The position numbers and the translations under genes are program-made. Shown in pieces: positions 21,977 to 32,390 of a stretch of DNA of 64,000 nucleotides. Under the pieces are notes generated by a model, which saw only the letters and a list, made by a program, of their open reading frames with translations, did no database searches and was not told the DNA's origin. How positions within the stretch are numbered: the stretch's first letter is position 1; the number at the start of each line of letters is the position of its first letter. The stretch comes from Ilex aquifolium (taxonomy: Eukaryota; Streptophyta; Magnoliopsida; Aquifoliales; Aquifoliaceae): positions 10,456,451-10,520,450 of the forward strand of contig OX637395.1 of NCBI GenBank assembly GCA_951799425.1. The letters run 5' to 3'.

Positions 21977-22699
21977 CTTATCAAGCTGTTGCGGTTGGAC
22001 CTTGTATGTATGTACCATTGAATGTCGGAATGTCAAAGTTGGGCTTGTGAAGTGGAAAACCTGGGGTTTGAATGGCTGCCCTTCATGGAAAGGACCTGAT
22101 TAGTATACTGCTTTATTGTGATCTATTACTAGAACATGTTAGTAGGGCCTTGGTAGAGAATGATGAGATGCAGTAGACTATACTCCTGGTTTTTGATGCC
22201 CTGGTCTTGTAGCCACTCAAGCAGCCATTGGTACTTGGATTATTGTTAGTTCGGCGCAATGCTGCTCCAGTTGCAATGAAGAGATATGGTACATAAGCTT
22301 CATTTTAATGGCTTTGATTGTAATATACATTATGCATCCAGCATCGCTTTTTCTGAGAAGCTTAGTTTTTTTTTTTTGAACCTCTGAGAAGCTTATTGAG
22401 TTTGCTTGTATTGCAACGCTACTCACCAATGAGACCAAAAGGGCATATAGCAGTCATGCAAGAAAATCACACAAGGGGGTACCCGAAATTTTCCTAGAAT
22501 TTCTATTGGCACTCCGTAGCATGTTCTATTGTTGGTCATGAAAATTCCCTATCTCAACCTGTTCATGATGGCATTCCAACCATGTTGTCTACTCTTTTGG
22601 TAGGAGAGAGTGGGATTTGGGCCTTTTTTTTGTGACTAAGAACTTTTTTAAGGTGGGAGTTACATTGACTATTCATACAGAGTTAACATCGAATAATTG

Positions 22700-22783
22700 T
22701 AGTTTTCACAAATAATACGTATTATTTAATCTTCGGAGTCGTTAGTTTTCACAAATAATACGTATTATTTAATCTTCGGAGTC
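22700..22783. repeat. 43-bp tandem duplication containing a palindrome
   Basis: A 41-bp block ('tagttttcacaaataatacg'...'cttcggagtc') at 22700-22740 repeats without change at 22743-22783. Each copy holds the palindrome AATAATACGTATTATT. Confidence 0.9.
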
Positions 22784-23186
22784 ATTAATAAACATGATTG
22801 AGTTCTAAGCACATATCATAGTAAAAAAAAAACTCCCTTGTATTAACCGTGCGAGTTAATTCATCTCTAAATTTTGGGATGGGAGAGATAGTTTCATTTC
22901 AAATTGAAAAAAATTATAAAAAAGAATGTATCAAACCCAAACAGACGATCAAATTGAACTAGAGAGAGAGAAGTCTATTAAGAACAAAAGATTTTCACTA
23001 CCATGAAAGTTGGATTCACAAAGCAAGATAAATTGAAAGGGTAACATTGTAATTATAGTTCCACAATTTAGGCGCCAATCCTAACCCTCACTTTAAATAA
23101 TCGTTTTTCCTAATCCACCAGTTTTATACTGGTGGAAATTGTCTCTTCACCCATTTATGGTGGGATGAATCCTTCACTGCACATAC

Positions 23187-23188
<2 letters not shown>

Positions 23189-23228
<40 letters not shown>
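23189..23228. repeat. GA microsatellite
   Basis: About 40 bases of GA repeats with one interruption (GAGGGAGA). Confidence 0.9.
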
Positions 23229-23229
<1 letters not shown>

Positions 23230-24177
23230 TGCACACTCGAACTTATAGCTTGAGCACCTCAAGCTCTCATCTAACTATATGTTACCTCAGCCACCCAACC
23301 TCGAAAACCCTAGCTTCTGCAAGACAACCCTTCAATGATGGTATCTTCACTTATTAATACATGTTTTTTTGCTCTGTTGAGTTTGGTTAATTTCATTACA
23401 GATTCACCGGCACTTTTTGACTAACTATTCAGTGAAGAAGTTGAATGCTAAGCAGAATAAGAAGCTTTGCTGCGCGTGGATTCGAAGATGTTTTCAGATG
23501 CTAGAGGGAAATGGAACCATGGTGGTTCTGAAAAGAGTTGTCTTCATTGGATATTTGGATCTTTTACGTTGGATTTTTGTGAACTGCAATTAATTCTTGT
23601 TATCTATTTTGTCTACCAAGTTTCCCTGTTGAATGGACTTTTGAAAATGAACGAGCATTCGCGGCAAATGGAGAATCAAGGCACTATATTTTCAACTGCT
23701 GAGGGAGGGAACTTGAGCACTGATATGCAGAGGAAGAGATTCTTTTGCAGCCCTTGTTTTGTTTTCTGCTATACAATTCCATAACTCTTTGTATACATGT
23801 CTTTGCCTCTGTGGGAGAGCATTGTAATAGGATTTATGGGCTTAGATTTATATTAACATATCAGCAAACATTTATCACTGGATGGTTTAGTGTTTCATAC
23901 ATCAAGGAGAACAGAATGCAGACTCTTACAAATGCTAATTAAGATTGGCTATCATCAATATTTGCAAACTAAAAAGTCCTTCCATCAGCCCTCTGTCAAT
24001 GGACCCACAAAATCTTTCAAAGTGAATCGGGATAAACCTAGACATTGAAGACATTCTTTCATTTCCATCCCAGAGCATTTTAACTCTGAATTTTGCAGAA
24101 GTCCAATGAGTGGCTCATTCTTCATCAAAGGAAGAGAAATTTTCAGGAGTATCATGCAAGAATCTGAGGAAGAAAAT

Positions 24178-24696
24178 TGTGCAGGTAAAAATTCGCACAA
24201 TCATTTAAATGTGTTGAGGTGCACCCCTAGTCTTTGAGTATCACCTAGTCCATGAGCTGCAAAATCAGAGAGAGGTTAGAGAGACCCCGACGTTGTGTCA
24301 GGGGAGGCCCCTCCGATTCCTAAGTCAGTACTGCGATCAATACATGAATAGACTGGTGTATAAAATTAGAAAAAATGATAAAAGGTGTGTGTGTGGATTA
24401 TGGAGCTAAGGTGCTTATACTTGAAGCCCCTCTACCTTTGGGTCTTTACCTATCTTTATAGAGAAAGTGGAGAGTTACTTATCGTTTAGACTCTTCAGAG
24501 GTCATGCTCCTTAGGTTGATATATTCTTGAGATATGTGTCTTACATTGCAAGTATCAAAAATTGTGTTTGACTCCAATTGATCAATCAACATGGCTACTA
24601 GTTTTGTGTTGTCTTGAGAAGATAAATCTTGGGTCTTATTATGATATACTCATGTGATGTGGGGCTCTCCCCATTGATGCAAGCTATGGTCCATCA
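24178..24696 (-). repeat. Outer element left LTR
   Basis: 519 bp beginning TGTGCAGG and ending TCCATCA on the + strand. Its first 240 bp match 63761-64000. A polypurine tract follows directly. Confidence 0.83.
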
Positions 24697-24711
24697 ACTG
24701 CCCCCAACTTT
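24697..24711 (-). promoter_or_regulatory. Outer element polypurine tract
   Basis: The minus strand reads AAAAGTTGGGGGCAGT, ending at the LTR's TGATGG, in the place expected for a polypurine tract. Confidence 0.65.
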
Positions 24712-26734
24712 TATTTCCTTCACAATACTAAAAAGGGATGAAAGCTATGAAGAATATTCATGTTGCCTTTGATAAGATATAGCTTAGGATAGATATGTCG
24801 AGATCTACCATACATCATCAAAGTGATCACAAAGCCCAAATCAAATAGACAATAGCATGTCCAAAGTCCTAATGCATTTTTCTTTCTTAACAAAATACCA
24901 AGATCAATATATGCAGAACTCGAAGATTCTATAATCAATGAATGATAATCTTAATAATCGGAACAATGCGCTTGTCAGATATCGTAGTTGATCTTTTCAT
25001 GCTTGATCAAAAGGATAAGAGCATTACAGTGGTGAGCCTGACTGATAATAACGAACATACAAAAAATCTCTCACACCGAGCAATCATGAGGTGCCTCGTT
25101 GAAAGGCAGAATAATGGAATCCCAAGCATAACCAAAAGATGTTGTTTGAGAAAATCGAGCATTAATGAAATGCCTTATTAAGGGGATGGATAATAGAATA
25201 CCAAATATAACCAAAAGATGCCACTTGAGAGAGTCGAGTCCTGAATAGGACGACCATAACTGAACCTCAATCGCATCCAAAGAAGATAATGATACTCGAA
25301 TCCCAAGAAGGACAATAATTGAATCACAAAAAAGGATTGCTAGGTGTTGACCGAGGAAGACCCACCCACTGGCCCTTAGAAATGACCCAAATAAATCTTG
25401 TCTGCTTAGAGAAAAATCGAGTAAACTTGGCCCATTGATAATGGTCATAAGAGAAGACCCGAACATATAATTAAAATAAATAAAAGTGTACCTTGTGAAA
25501 TCGAGTCTTGAATGTACTAAGCCCGTGGTTATATGATTCAAGGTTCTCTCAGATTCTACTTGTGAGAATATTTATATTTGACATCCGAACATGCATGTTG
25601 ATGTTAGGCCAGTTCTTTTCCTCACAACTGTATGACGTCATGTCAAGGGTCTCACCTAGAGTCTCATGTCGCCTCCATAAGCAAGGAGTATTCTTAAACA
25701 CAGGCTCTTGTATTTGTCGCCGGGAAGTTTTTGCCTACAATAGGACATTTGGTACTTCGGCCATGTATAGGCTTACCCGCGTTCGAGGTCTGACCCTGAG
25801 TCTCATGTCATCTACCTAAAAAAGGACTACTCCCAAGTTCGGGTTCTTGAACCCATCCCCGAGAGGTTTTTGCCTACAATAAGACTTTTGTTGCTTTGGC
25901 CGAGCAAAGGCTTACCCACGTTCAAGGCCCGGAGCCCACTAAGTGCCTAGACATATAGGGCTTTCGATGCTTTGACTATGCAAAGACTTACTCGTGTTCG
26001 AGGTCTAACCCTGAGTCTTATTTCAACCTCCCTAAATAGGAGGACTCCCAAGTTTAGGTTCTTGAATTCGTTCTAGAGAGGTTTTTGCCTACAATAGGAC
26101 TTTTGGTGCTTTGGCCGAGCAAAGACTTACTCGTGTTCAGGGCCCGGAGCCCATTAAGCGCCTAGACATATAGGGCTTTTGGATGATTTAAACCCCCGAG
26201 GGAGAAAGGTAGTGTCAAAAACTTTACTCATCGAGCACCTCCTGATAGCTGGGTGTTATCATTGCCTCTGTCGGAGCGAAAGAAGACCCATTTGTGATGT
26301 ATTTAGCTTCAACATAAACTGAAACAATTCTAGGTAAGTTCAAATTATGGATGCCAACGAGCTGGGTAAAGCCTTTTTCCCCTGCTCGCGTATGTTACAC
26401 TCTCTGAGATTATGAGAACTCCGCTTAGCTGATGCCAAAGGAGTGCTAGGAGCAAATGAACATTCAAGAGAGGAGACCCAGCAAGGTATCTTGTCCAAAG
26501 GTGGTGTCCATTATCACTTTATGATGGGCTGACCACACAAAATATTTTGGGTTTAGGTAATGCCGAGAACTATAGTTGAGGCCGACTACCCTAGAGGCCC
26601 TTGTTCCGAGAACATGTGGCTTCGGGACATGCCCCCCACTATGAGCAGTCCCCCGCTATGATGAAAAGATAAAGGGACTTTCACAATCGAGATATCTTGA
26701 TAATGTCGAGCAAATTACGGGCCAGTGTAGACCA
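24712..26734 (-). other. Outer element internal segment next to its 3' LTR
   Basis: No recognisable protein. 25620-26190 contains three irregular copies of a module of about 140-215 bp, each with 'gtttttgcctacaat(a)' (25727, 25866, 26081), 'cttggccgagcaaag'-like and 'gttcgaggtctgacc'-like words. This resembles the tandem repeats of Tat-type 3' regions. The frame 25071-25541 on the minus strand matches nothing I know. Confidence 0.55.
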
Positions 26735-26739
26735 TCTTC

Positions 26740-26992
26740 TGTAGAAAACAAATGAGAATAGAATTCTATATTATTTCTGATTACAAAGCTATCTTTAAAT
26801 ATACATCCTTGAGTAACAGACTCCACATATTATATATATCTTTAAAATGCAAAAGTATTTGAAACAGAAACAAATCCCAAGATTTACGTTGCTCTTATTA
26901 TCTTGTGTGTTGGTTGACCATTGCTAGGCTGTTCAGCTTGAGAATCGGCTTCATCAGTTGGAGTAATTTCAGGATTTTCAAATGCTCCAATA
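26740..26992 (-). repeat. Copia element left LTR
   Basis: 253 bp, TGTAGAAA...CCAATA on the + strand. The polypurine tract next to it reads TTGAGGGGGCG on the minus strand (26993-27003). Confidence 0.92.
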
Positions 26993-27018
26993 CGCCCCCT
27001 CAACCGAAGGGGCAGTTC

Positions 27019-30000
27019 TTACACATGAAGGTTGCTGCGGAGGAAATGAAATCGAGCAGTTGCTAGCGGTTTAGTGAGAAGATCAGCGAGCTAATCTCTT
27101 GTGGACAAAAAGGAGACTTGAAGCTTCTTTTGCAAAACCTGATCACGAACATAATGAAAATCGATTTCAATATGTTTTGTGCGTGCGTGGAACACTGGAT
27201 TTGAGGAAAGATATGTAGCTCCAATATTATCACACCATAGCTTTGGACAAGTAGGTAGTGGAAAATTGAGTGTAGAAAGTATGGACTGAAGCCATTGAAT
27301 TTCAGCTGCCGTGTTGGATAAAGATTTATACTCCGATTCAGTACTACTCCGAGCCACTGTTTGTTGTTGCTTGCAACTCCAAGAAATGAGGTTTTTGCCA
27401 TGAAAAACACAATATGCACCAACACTTCGACGATCATCACTGTTCCCTGCCCAATCGGCATCACTGTATCCCTGAAGTGAGTGGTCAGATTGACTGGAAT
27501 AATGCAGACCATATGATATAGTTTGTTTAAGATATCGCAGAATCCGTTTCACAGCGTGCCAATGAGGGACTTTCGGCTGATGCATAAATTTGCTTACGCG
27601 ATGGACACTGAAAGCTATATCTGGCCGTGTGAAGCCAAGGTAGTGAAGAACACCCACTGTGCTCCTATAAAGTTGGGGATCATCAAAGTCACATTCATCA
27701 AATTTGGAAAGATGACAAGTAGTAGACATGGGAGTGGCAACATGTTTGATTTTGTCAAGATTGACCTTGTGAAGTAGATCAGCAATGTATTTCCGTTGGG
27801 TTAGAATGAGATTACTTCCATCGCGAATGGTTTCAACCCCTAGGAAATATGACAGGCAACCCAAGTCCTTAACAGGAAAGTCACTTGACAGCTGGGTTAT
27901 GAGATGATTAATAGCCTTTGGATCAGATCCAGTAACTATAATGTTATCTACGTAAATTAGAATAATCAAATGTTGTTGGCCACGATGGAGGGTGTAAAGA
28001 GATGTATCAGCTTTGGACCCCTGAAAGCCATAATCTTGCAATTTTTCTGTAAGCCGAGAAAACCAAGCCCTAGGGGCTTGATGAAGGCCATATAGACTCT
28101 TTTTCAGGCGACACACATGATTGGGAAAATTGGAATGAATGAATCCCTGCGGCTGGTGCATGTAAACTTTTTCCTGAAGAAGACCGTGAAGAAAGGAATT
28201 ATGGATGTCGATTTGCCGAATGGACCATTGATGAGTAACAACAATGGAAAGTACTAGTCGAACAGTGCTAGGCTTGACCACGACATTGAATGTGTCCGTG
28301 AAATCAACACCTTCCTATTGATGATAGCCCTTGGCAACCAGCCGGGCTTTATACCGTTCAACGCTGCCGTCTGCACGACGTTTGATTCTGTATACCCATT
28401 TGTTTCCAACAAGGTTATAGGAGCTACGGGAAGGAACTAGATCCCAAGTGCCGTTCTTGATCAAGGCATTGAATTCTGTGTTCATGGCTTCTTTCCAAAG
28501 AATATTTTTTGATGCTTCAGTGAAGCAAGATGGTTCGATGGGGGAACCATATTCAGCAACAAGCACACGTGGAAGAGGATATTTGACTGTACCAACGAAA
28601 GGAGTTTTCGGCTTCAGCTTGGTGGTTTGAGATCTGGTAAGCATGCGTCGAGGTTGGACTGAGGTTTCGGGTTGGGCTGGTTGTGGATCTGTTAAGGCTT
28701 CTGGTTGGTGGACATCTGGTAAATTCGAGATAGCAGGCTGAGTCGGAGCAAGTGCATCAACTAATAATATTGTCGTGCCGCGGTTGAAGTAGTTGAGACA
28801 TGATCAAATTCTTGAGGTGTTGGATCAGGGGGACATAAAAGATCACCTGTATGCAAAGATAAGCTACGTGGATGTGCAGAATTTAAGGACAGAGGCAGCA
28901 AGGTGGTGTTAGACTCGACAAAATTTCTTTTTGGTTCTGGTGATTTATATGGAAAGTGTGATTCATCAAATATGACATGTCGAGACACAAATATTTTCCC
29001 TGTGGATAAATCGAGACATTTGTAGCCCTGATGTGAGAGACTATAGCCAATGAAAATACAGGTTTTAGAGCGGAAATCAATCTTATGTCTGTTAAAAGGT
29101 CTTAAGTTGGGCCAACAAGCACATCCAAAAATACACATGAAGTTGTAATCTGGTTTTTTATTATAAGCTTTCTCAAAAGGTGGTTTAAAATCCAAAATTT
29201 TTGTGGGCAGCCGATTAATTATGTAAGTTGCTGTTTGAAAAGCATCTTCCCAGTAAGGTTTGGGAAGGTTGGAATGCGATAGTAAGGCTAAACCCATTTC
29301 AACTATTTGACGATGACGCCTTTCGACAGAGCCCATCTGTTCATGCGTATAAGGGCAAGGAAGGCGATGTTGAATCCCACAATGTTTAAAAAAATTATGT
29401 AAACGTCTGTATTCGCCACCCCAATCTGTTTGAATAGCTTTAATTTTTGTGTCAAAGTGGCGTTCTACAGAATTTTGAAATTGAATAAAAATAGTTTCAA
29501 CATCGGATTTATGCTTTAAAGGAAAGAGCCAAATAAATTTGGTGTGATCATCCAAAAAACAGACATAATATCGAGATCCATAACTTGAAATAGTAGAACT
29601 TGGTCCCCATACATCCGAATAAATCAATTCTAAAGGTTGACTTGCACGATGTACAGTGGTAAAAAAAAGTAAATTATGGCTTTTGGCCAACTCACAATCA
29701 GGACAAACAGATTGTCTCTTATTCAAACCAACAGGGAGCTTATTAACATGTAAGACATGATTGACAGTACGAAAGGAGGCATGTCCTAAACGATGATGCC
29801 AGTCTGAGACAGAAACACGAACACCAATGAAAGTGGAAGGAACAATTTGCTGGAGAGGCTGTGAGAAGCAGTAGAGTCCATCTTTACTAATGACCTTGTG
29901 TAGGATATTCCCCGAGTTATCCTTAATTAGAAAAAAGTGCTATGGACCTCAAAATAGACAGAATTATCTTGAGTAAATTGTTGGACAGATAAGAGATTTT

Positions 30001-30202
30001 TTGTAATTTGTGGGACAACTAGTATTTTGTCAAGAACAAAAGATTGTGAATGTGAGGGTAAGAAAGCCATGCCAGTGTGAGTTATATGCAAACCTGAACC
30101 ATCACCAACTTGAATTTGATCAGTGCCAACATACTCTTCACCGCGGACATTGAGATTGTTGAAATTATTCGTTAGGTGATGCGTTGCTCCAGTATCAGCA
30201 TG
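27019..30202 (-). pseudogene. Copia pol (protease, integrase, RT, RNase H), broken
   Basis: Sense order: protease start HADTGATHH just after a TGA at 30203; then a 1-base frameshift near 29930; integrase 29726-28761 with a CxxC before the core, SDVWG, TDWGGEY and the SVERRHRQ helix (D, D, E); a frameshift near 28770; RT beginning near 28560 (WKEAMNTEF), TAG at 28315-28317, RT core with LIYVDNII; RNase H with SDADWAG and SSTESEY; TAG at 27091-27093; end ADLLTKPL with stop at 27019-27021. The RT metal-binding motif reads YVDN instead of the usual YVDD, an Asp to Asn change that should block polymerisation. The enzymes would process the polyprotein, copy RNA to DNA and integrate it. Confidence 0.93.
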
Positions 30203-31168
30203 TCATTCTTGATCAGCAGATGTCTGACTGTGGGTGGTAGAAATATTGGCTTGAGGATTTGGGCGGGGTGGTGGTGGGAGGTAGTGAGGGTCATAACACT
30301 TGAAGCACCTCGAGGCAGTGTGGCCAGACTTTTCACACAACTGGCACCAAAGATTATTAGAACGAGAAGGATAGTTACCTCGTCCAGAGCCGCGGGAAGT
30401 GGCATTTGCACGGCCCCTGCCTCGTGTATTGCCGCGTCTACGGTTGCTGGAAAAATTTTGTTGCCTTGTAGCAACATTTGCTGAAGCAGAAACAGTCGGG
30501 ATCGACTGAGAGTGATGAAAAATTCTTGCCTCACACTTGAGCAACATAGAGTATATTTCCTCCAGAGTAAGAGAATCATCACGGGCTCCAATAGTGGTGA
30601 CCAGTGAGTCATATTCTGGCCCTAGACCTGCGAGGATATAAGAGATGATATCGTCGCATTTCAAGGGCTGACCAGCAAAGGCAAGATCATCTGTCAATTT
30701 CTTGATCTGCATAAAATATTCAGTGGCTGTTTGAGTGGTTTTGCGGACTGAGGAAAGCTGAGAACGCACGTTAATGGATTGAGCCCGAGATTGGGAAGCA
30801 AAGGCAGATGTGAGGGCCATCCACAGAGTATGAGAGGTGGTACAGTGGGCAACCTGTGCAAGAACCTCATCTGTGAGGGAGGCAGTAAGGCAACTGAGAA
30901 TCAAGTTGTCTTGAATCTCCCAAGTTTCAAATAGGGGGTTGGGAGACTTAGTGCCATTGGCGGCTATAATTTCCTTGGGTGGGGATTTGAGAGTGCCATT
31001 CACGTAGCCAAAGACTTTTTGGCCTTTCAAATAGGGAAGCATAGTTGCTTTCCAAGTGAGAAAATTCTGGCGGCTGAGTTTCTTAACATTGAGGGAGGAG
31101 GAAGGGTTAAACAACGGAAGTTGATTGGTTTGGGTATCCGATGTGGTAGAGTCGTTAGAGGCAACCAT
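30203..31168 (-). pseudogene. Copia gag, ended by a stop at the gag-protease junction
   Basis: From the ATG at 31168 (MVASNDST) about 320 codons are open. Core signals: LSRQNFLTWKATMLPYLKG near the N-terminus, the UBN2-like middle region, then an Arg/Gly-rich stretch and a CQLCEKSGHTASRC zinc knuckle (CX2CX4HX4C), which binds RNA in the particle. The TGA at 30203-30205 stands where copia polyproteins normally have Trp just before the protease HADTGA, so gag and pol were one frame. The reading frame is open further upstream into the primer-binding site but without an ATG. Confidence 0.9.
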
Positions 31169-31207
31169 GTTGGAGAGGGAAGAATGCTTACTGATGTATG
31201 TCCTTGG

Positions 31208-31219
31208 GCTCTGATACCA
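31208..31219 (-). promoter_or_regulatory. Copia primer-binding site (initiator tRNA-Met)
   Basis: The minus strand reads TGGTATCAGAGC directly after the right LTR. This is the classic site complementary to the 3' end of plant initiator tRNA-Met. Confidence 0.95.
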
Positions 31220-31245
31220 TGTAGAAAACAAATGAGAATAGAATT
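31220..31245 (-). repeat. Copia right LTR, first 26 bp
   Basis: Identical to the start of the left LTR. It breaks at 31245 where element B entered; the last five bases GAATT are duplicated at 45330-45334. Confidence 0.95.
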
Positions 31246-31759
31246 TGATGGTGTAATTCTACGTAATCAACAGATATGCTGCGGCTAGATTTGTCCCTAG
31301 TGAAAACGATGTAAGACGAAGAGATTATAGTGGTTCACCGAGCTGCCGAGCTTGGCTAATCCACTCTGTAATGGAGATTCTGGCTCCTTTTTCTATATTG
31401 ATTCTTCTCAAGATATTACAAAATTCTCTCCTCTACTGGGTTTTTTCTCTAGTATTTATCATCGTCCTCCTCCTCTAGGGGATCCCTCTCTCCGGAGATT
31501 GTCCCCTCTAATCGTGGGATCCTCCCCCAGGCCAAGGAGAAGATCCCGGGTTTTTGAGAGTCCTATGCCTAAAGTCACGACCCAACCGTTGCCTTGAAGA
31601 TGCCAGCTGTTTCCGGATGTCTTCATTGCGACATTAGCCGTGGACTCTTTTTAGACTGAGCTCGGGTCTGGGTCCTCTGTATTACAGGATTCTAGACTGA
31701 GCTCCTTTACTGACCTACCGGGCTGAGGTAAACCTGGGCTTAATTTTCAGACATCATCA
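31246..31759 (-). repeat. Element B left LTR (3' LTR in sense orientation)
   Basis: 514 bp, one base different from 44816-45329 (near 31588, a versus g). Confidence 0.97.
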
Positions 31760-31774
31760 GTTGCCCCCCAGCCC
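31760..31774 (-). promoter_or_regulatory. Element B polypurine tract
   Basis: The minus strand reads GGGCTGGGGGGCAAC, ending at the left LTR. Confidence 0.85.
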
Positions 31775-31854
31775 TTAGCCCAAGCAAGCTTGGGTAGGGG
31801 CTGAATTCAAATTAAGACAGAGCTGACGACCTCGAATTTCGTGTAGGACAGGTC

Positions 31855-31930
31855 TTTGACGGTTATGGGTTATCAATTTTCTGCCTCGTTTCCCACGCGC
31901 GTTCTCCACTCGGTGTGATAGGCCTTAAAT
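31855..31930 (+). promoter_or_regulatory. Possible promoter of antisense gene 1 in element B
   Basis: 'tttgacggt' (31855-31863), a TTTCCCACGCGCG segment (31899-31911) and a weak TATA-like CTTAAAT (31924-31930) occur in the same order as in A and C. The CACGTG boxes of A and C are absent. Confidence 0.35.
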
Positions 31931-32390
31931 GCTTTGATTCGACTGTAACGGCCACTTTTCCTTCTTGAAGCTTCAGACCCCCCCTCCTCTTCATTGACTC
32001 CTGCGAATTCAGACCCTTCAAATCTCCGGCCAATCTAGGGTTCCGCTGGAAGCATCTTCTCTTTTGACTCCGTGTGCGTGGCTTCCCCTCTCCGACTCTC
32101 GGCTTGCTTTTCGTCCTTGATTAGGTACGCTTCTCGTATTCTTTCCTTTTTCCCTCATTCTGGATCCCTCGAGCTCGAGGTGGTTATTGCATTTCTGGGC
32201 TTTTCGATTCTTTTATTTCTGGAATCACGATTATTGCTTGTCTCCTCTTCCTGGTTTCGTGGATTGGCGTTCTATCGTACACATACTTGCTGTAGGAAGT
32301 TACTGTGCCAACCCTTGGGTGATTAAGGAGAGCTTGAGTAACATCCCTCCTCTTTATTGTTCTTTCTCTTTGCCCTTTTCTTGCCCAATT

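Larger units (their letters stand above)
21977..24177. other. 3' region of TFIIE beta gene and intergenic DNA
   Basis: The first few hundred bases are probably the TFIIE 3' untranslated region. Further on are a 43-bp tandem duplication (22700-22783), a short hairpin (23115-23135) and a GA microsatellite (23189-23228). 23240-23340 looks like the start of a plant transcript ('aaaaccctagcttctgc'), but the frames after it (such as 23467-23784) match nothing I know. Confidence 0.55.

Noticed and set aside
23467..23784. Possible small host gene (105 codons) between TFIIE beta and the nest
   Set aside because: No recognisable domain, no clear splice pattern and low-complexity context; kept only as a possible transcript region.
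31019..31288. Frames on the + strand over copia gag, and many + strand frames over the three gag-pol regions
   Set aside because: They are shadows of the real coding strand with no conserved start or domain.
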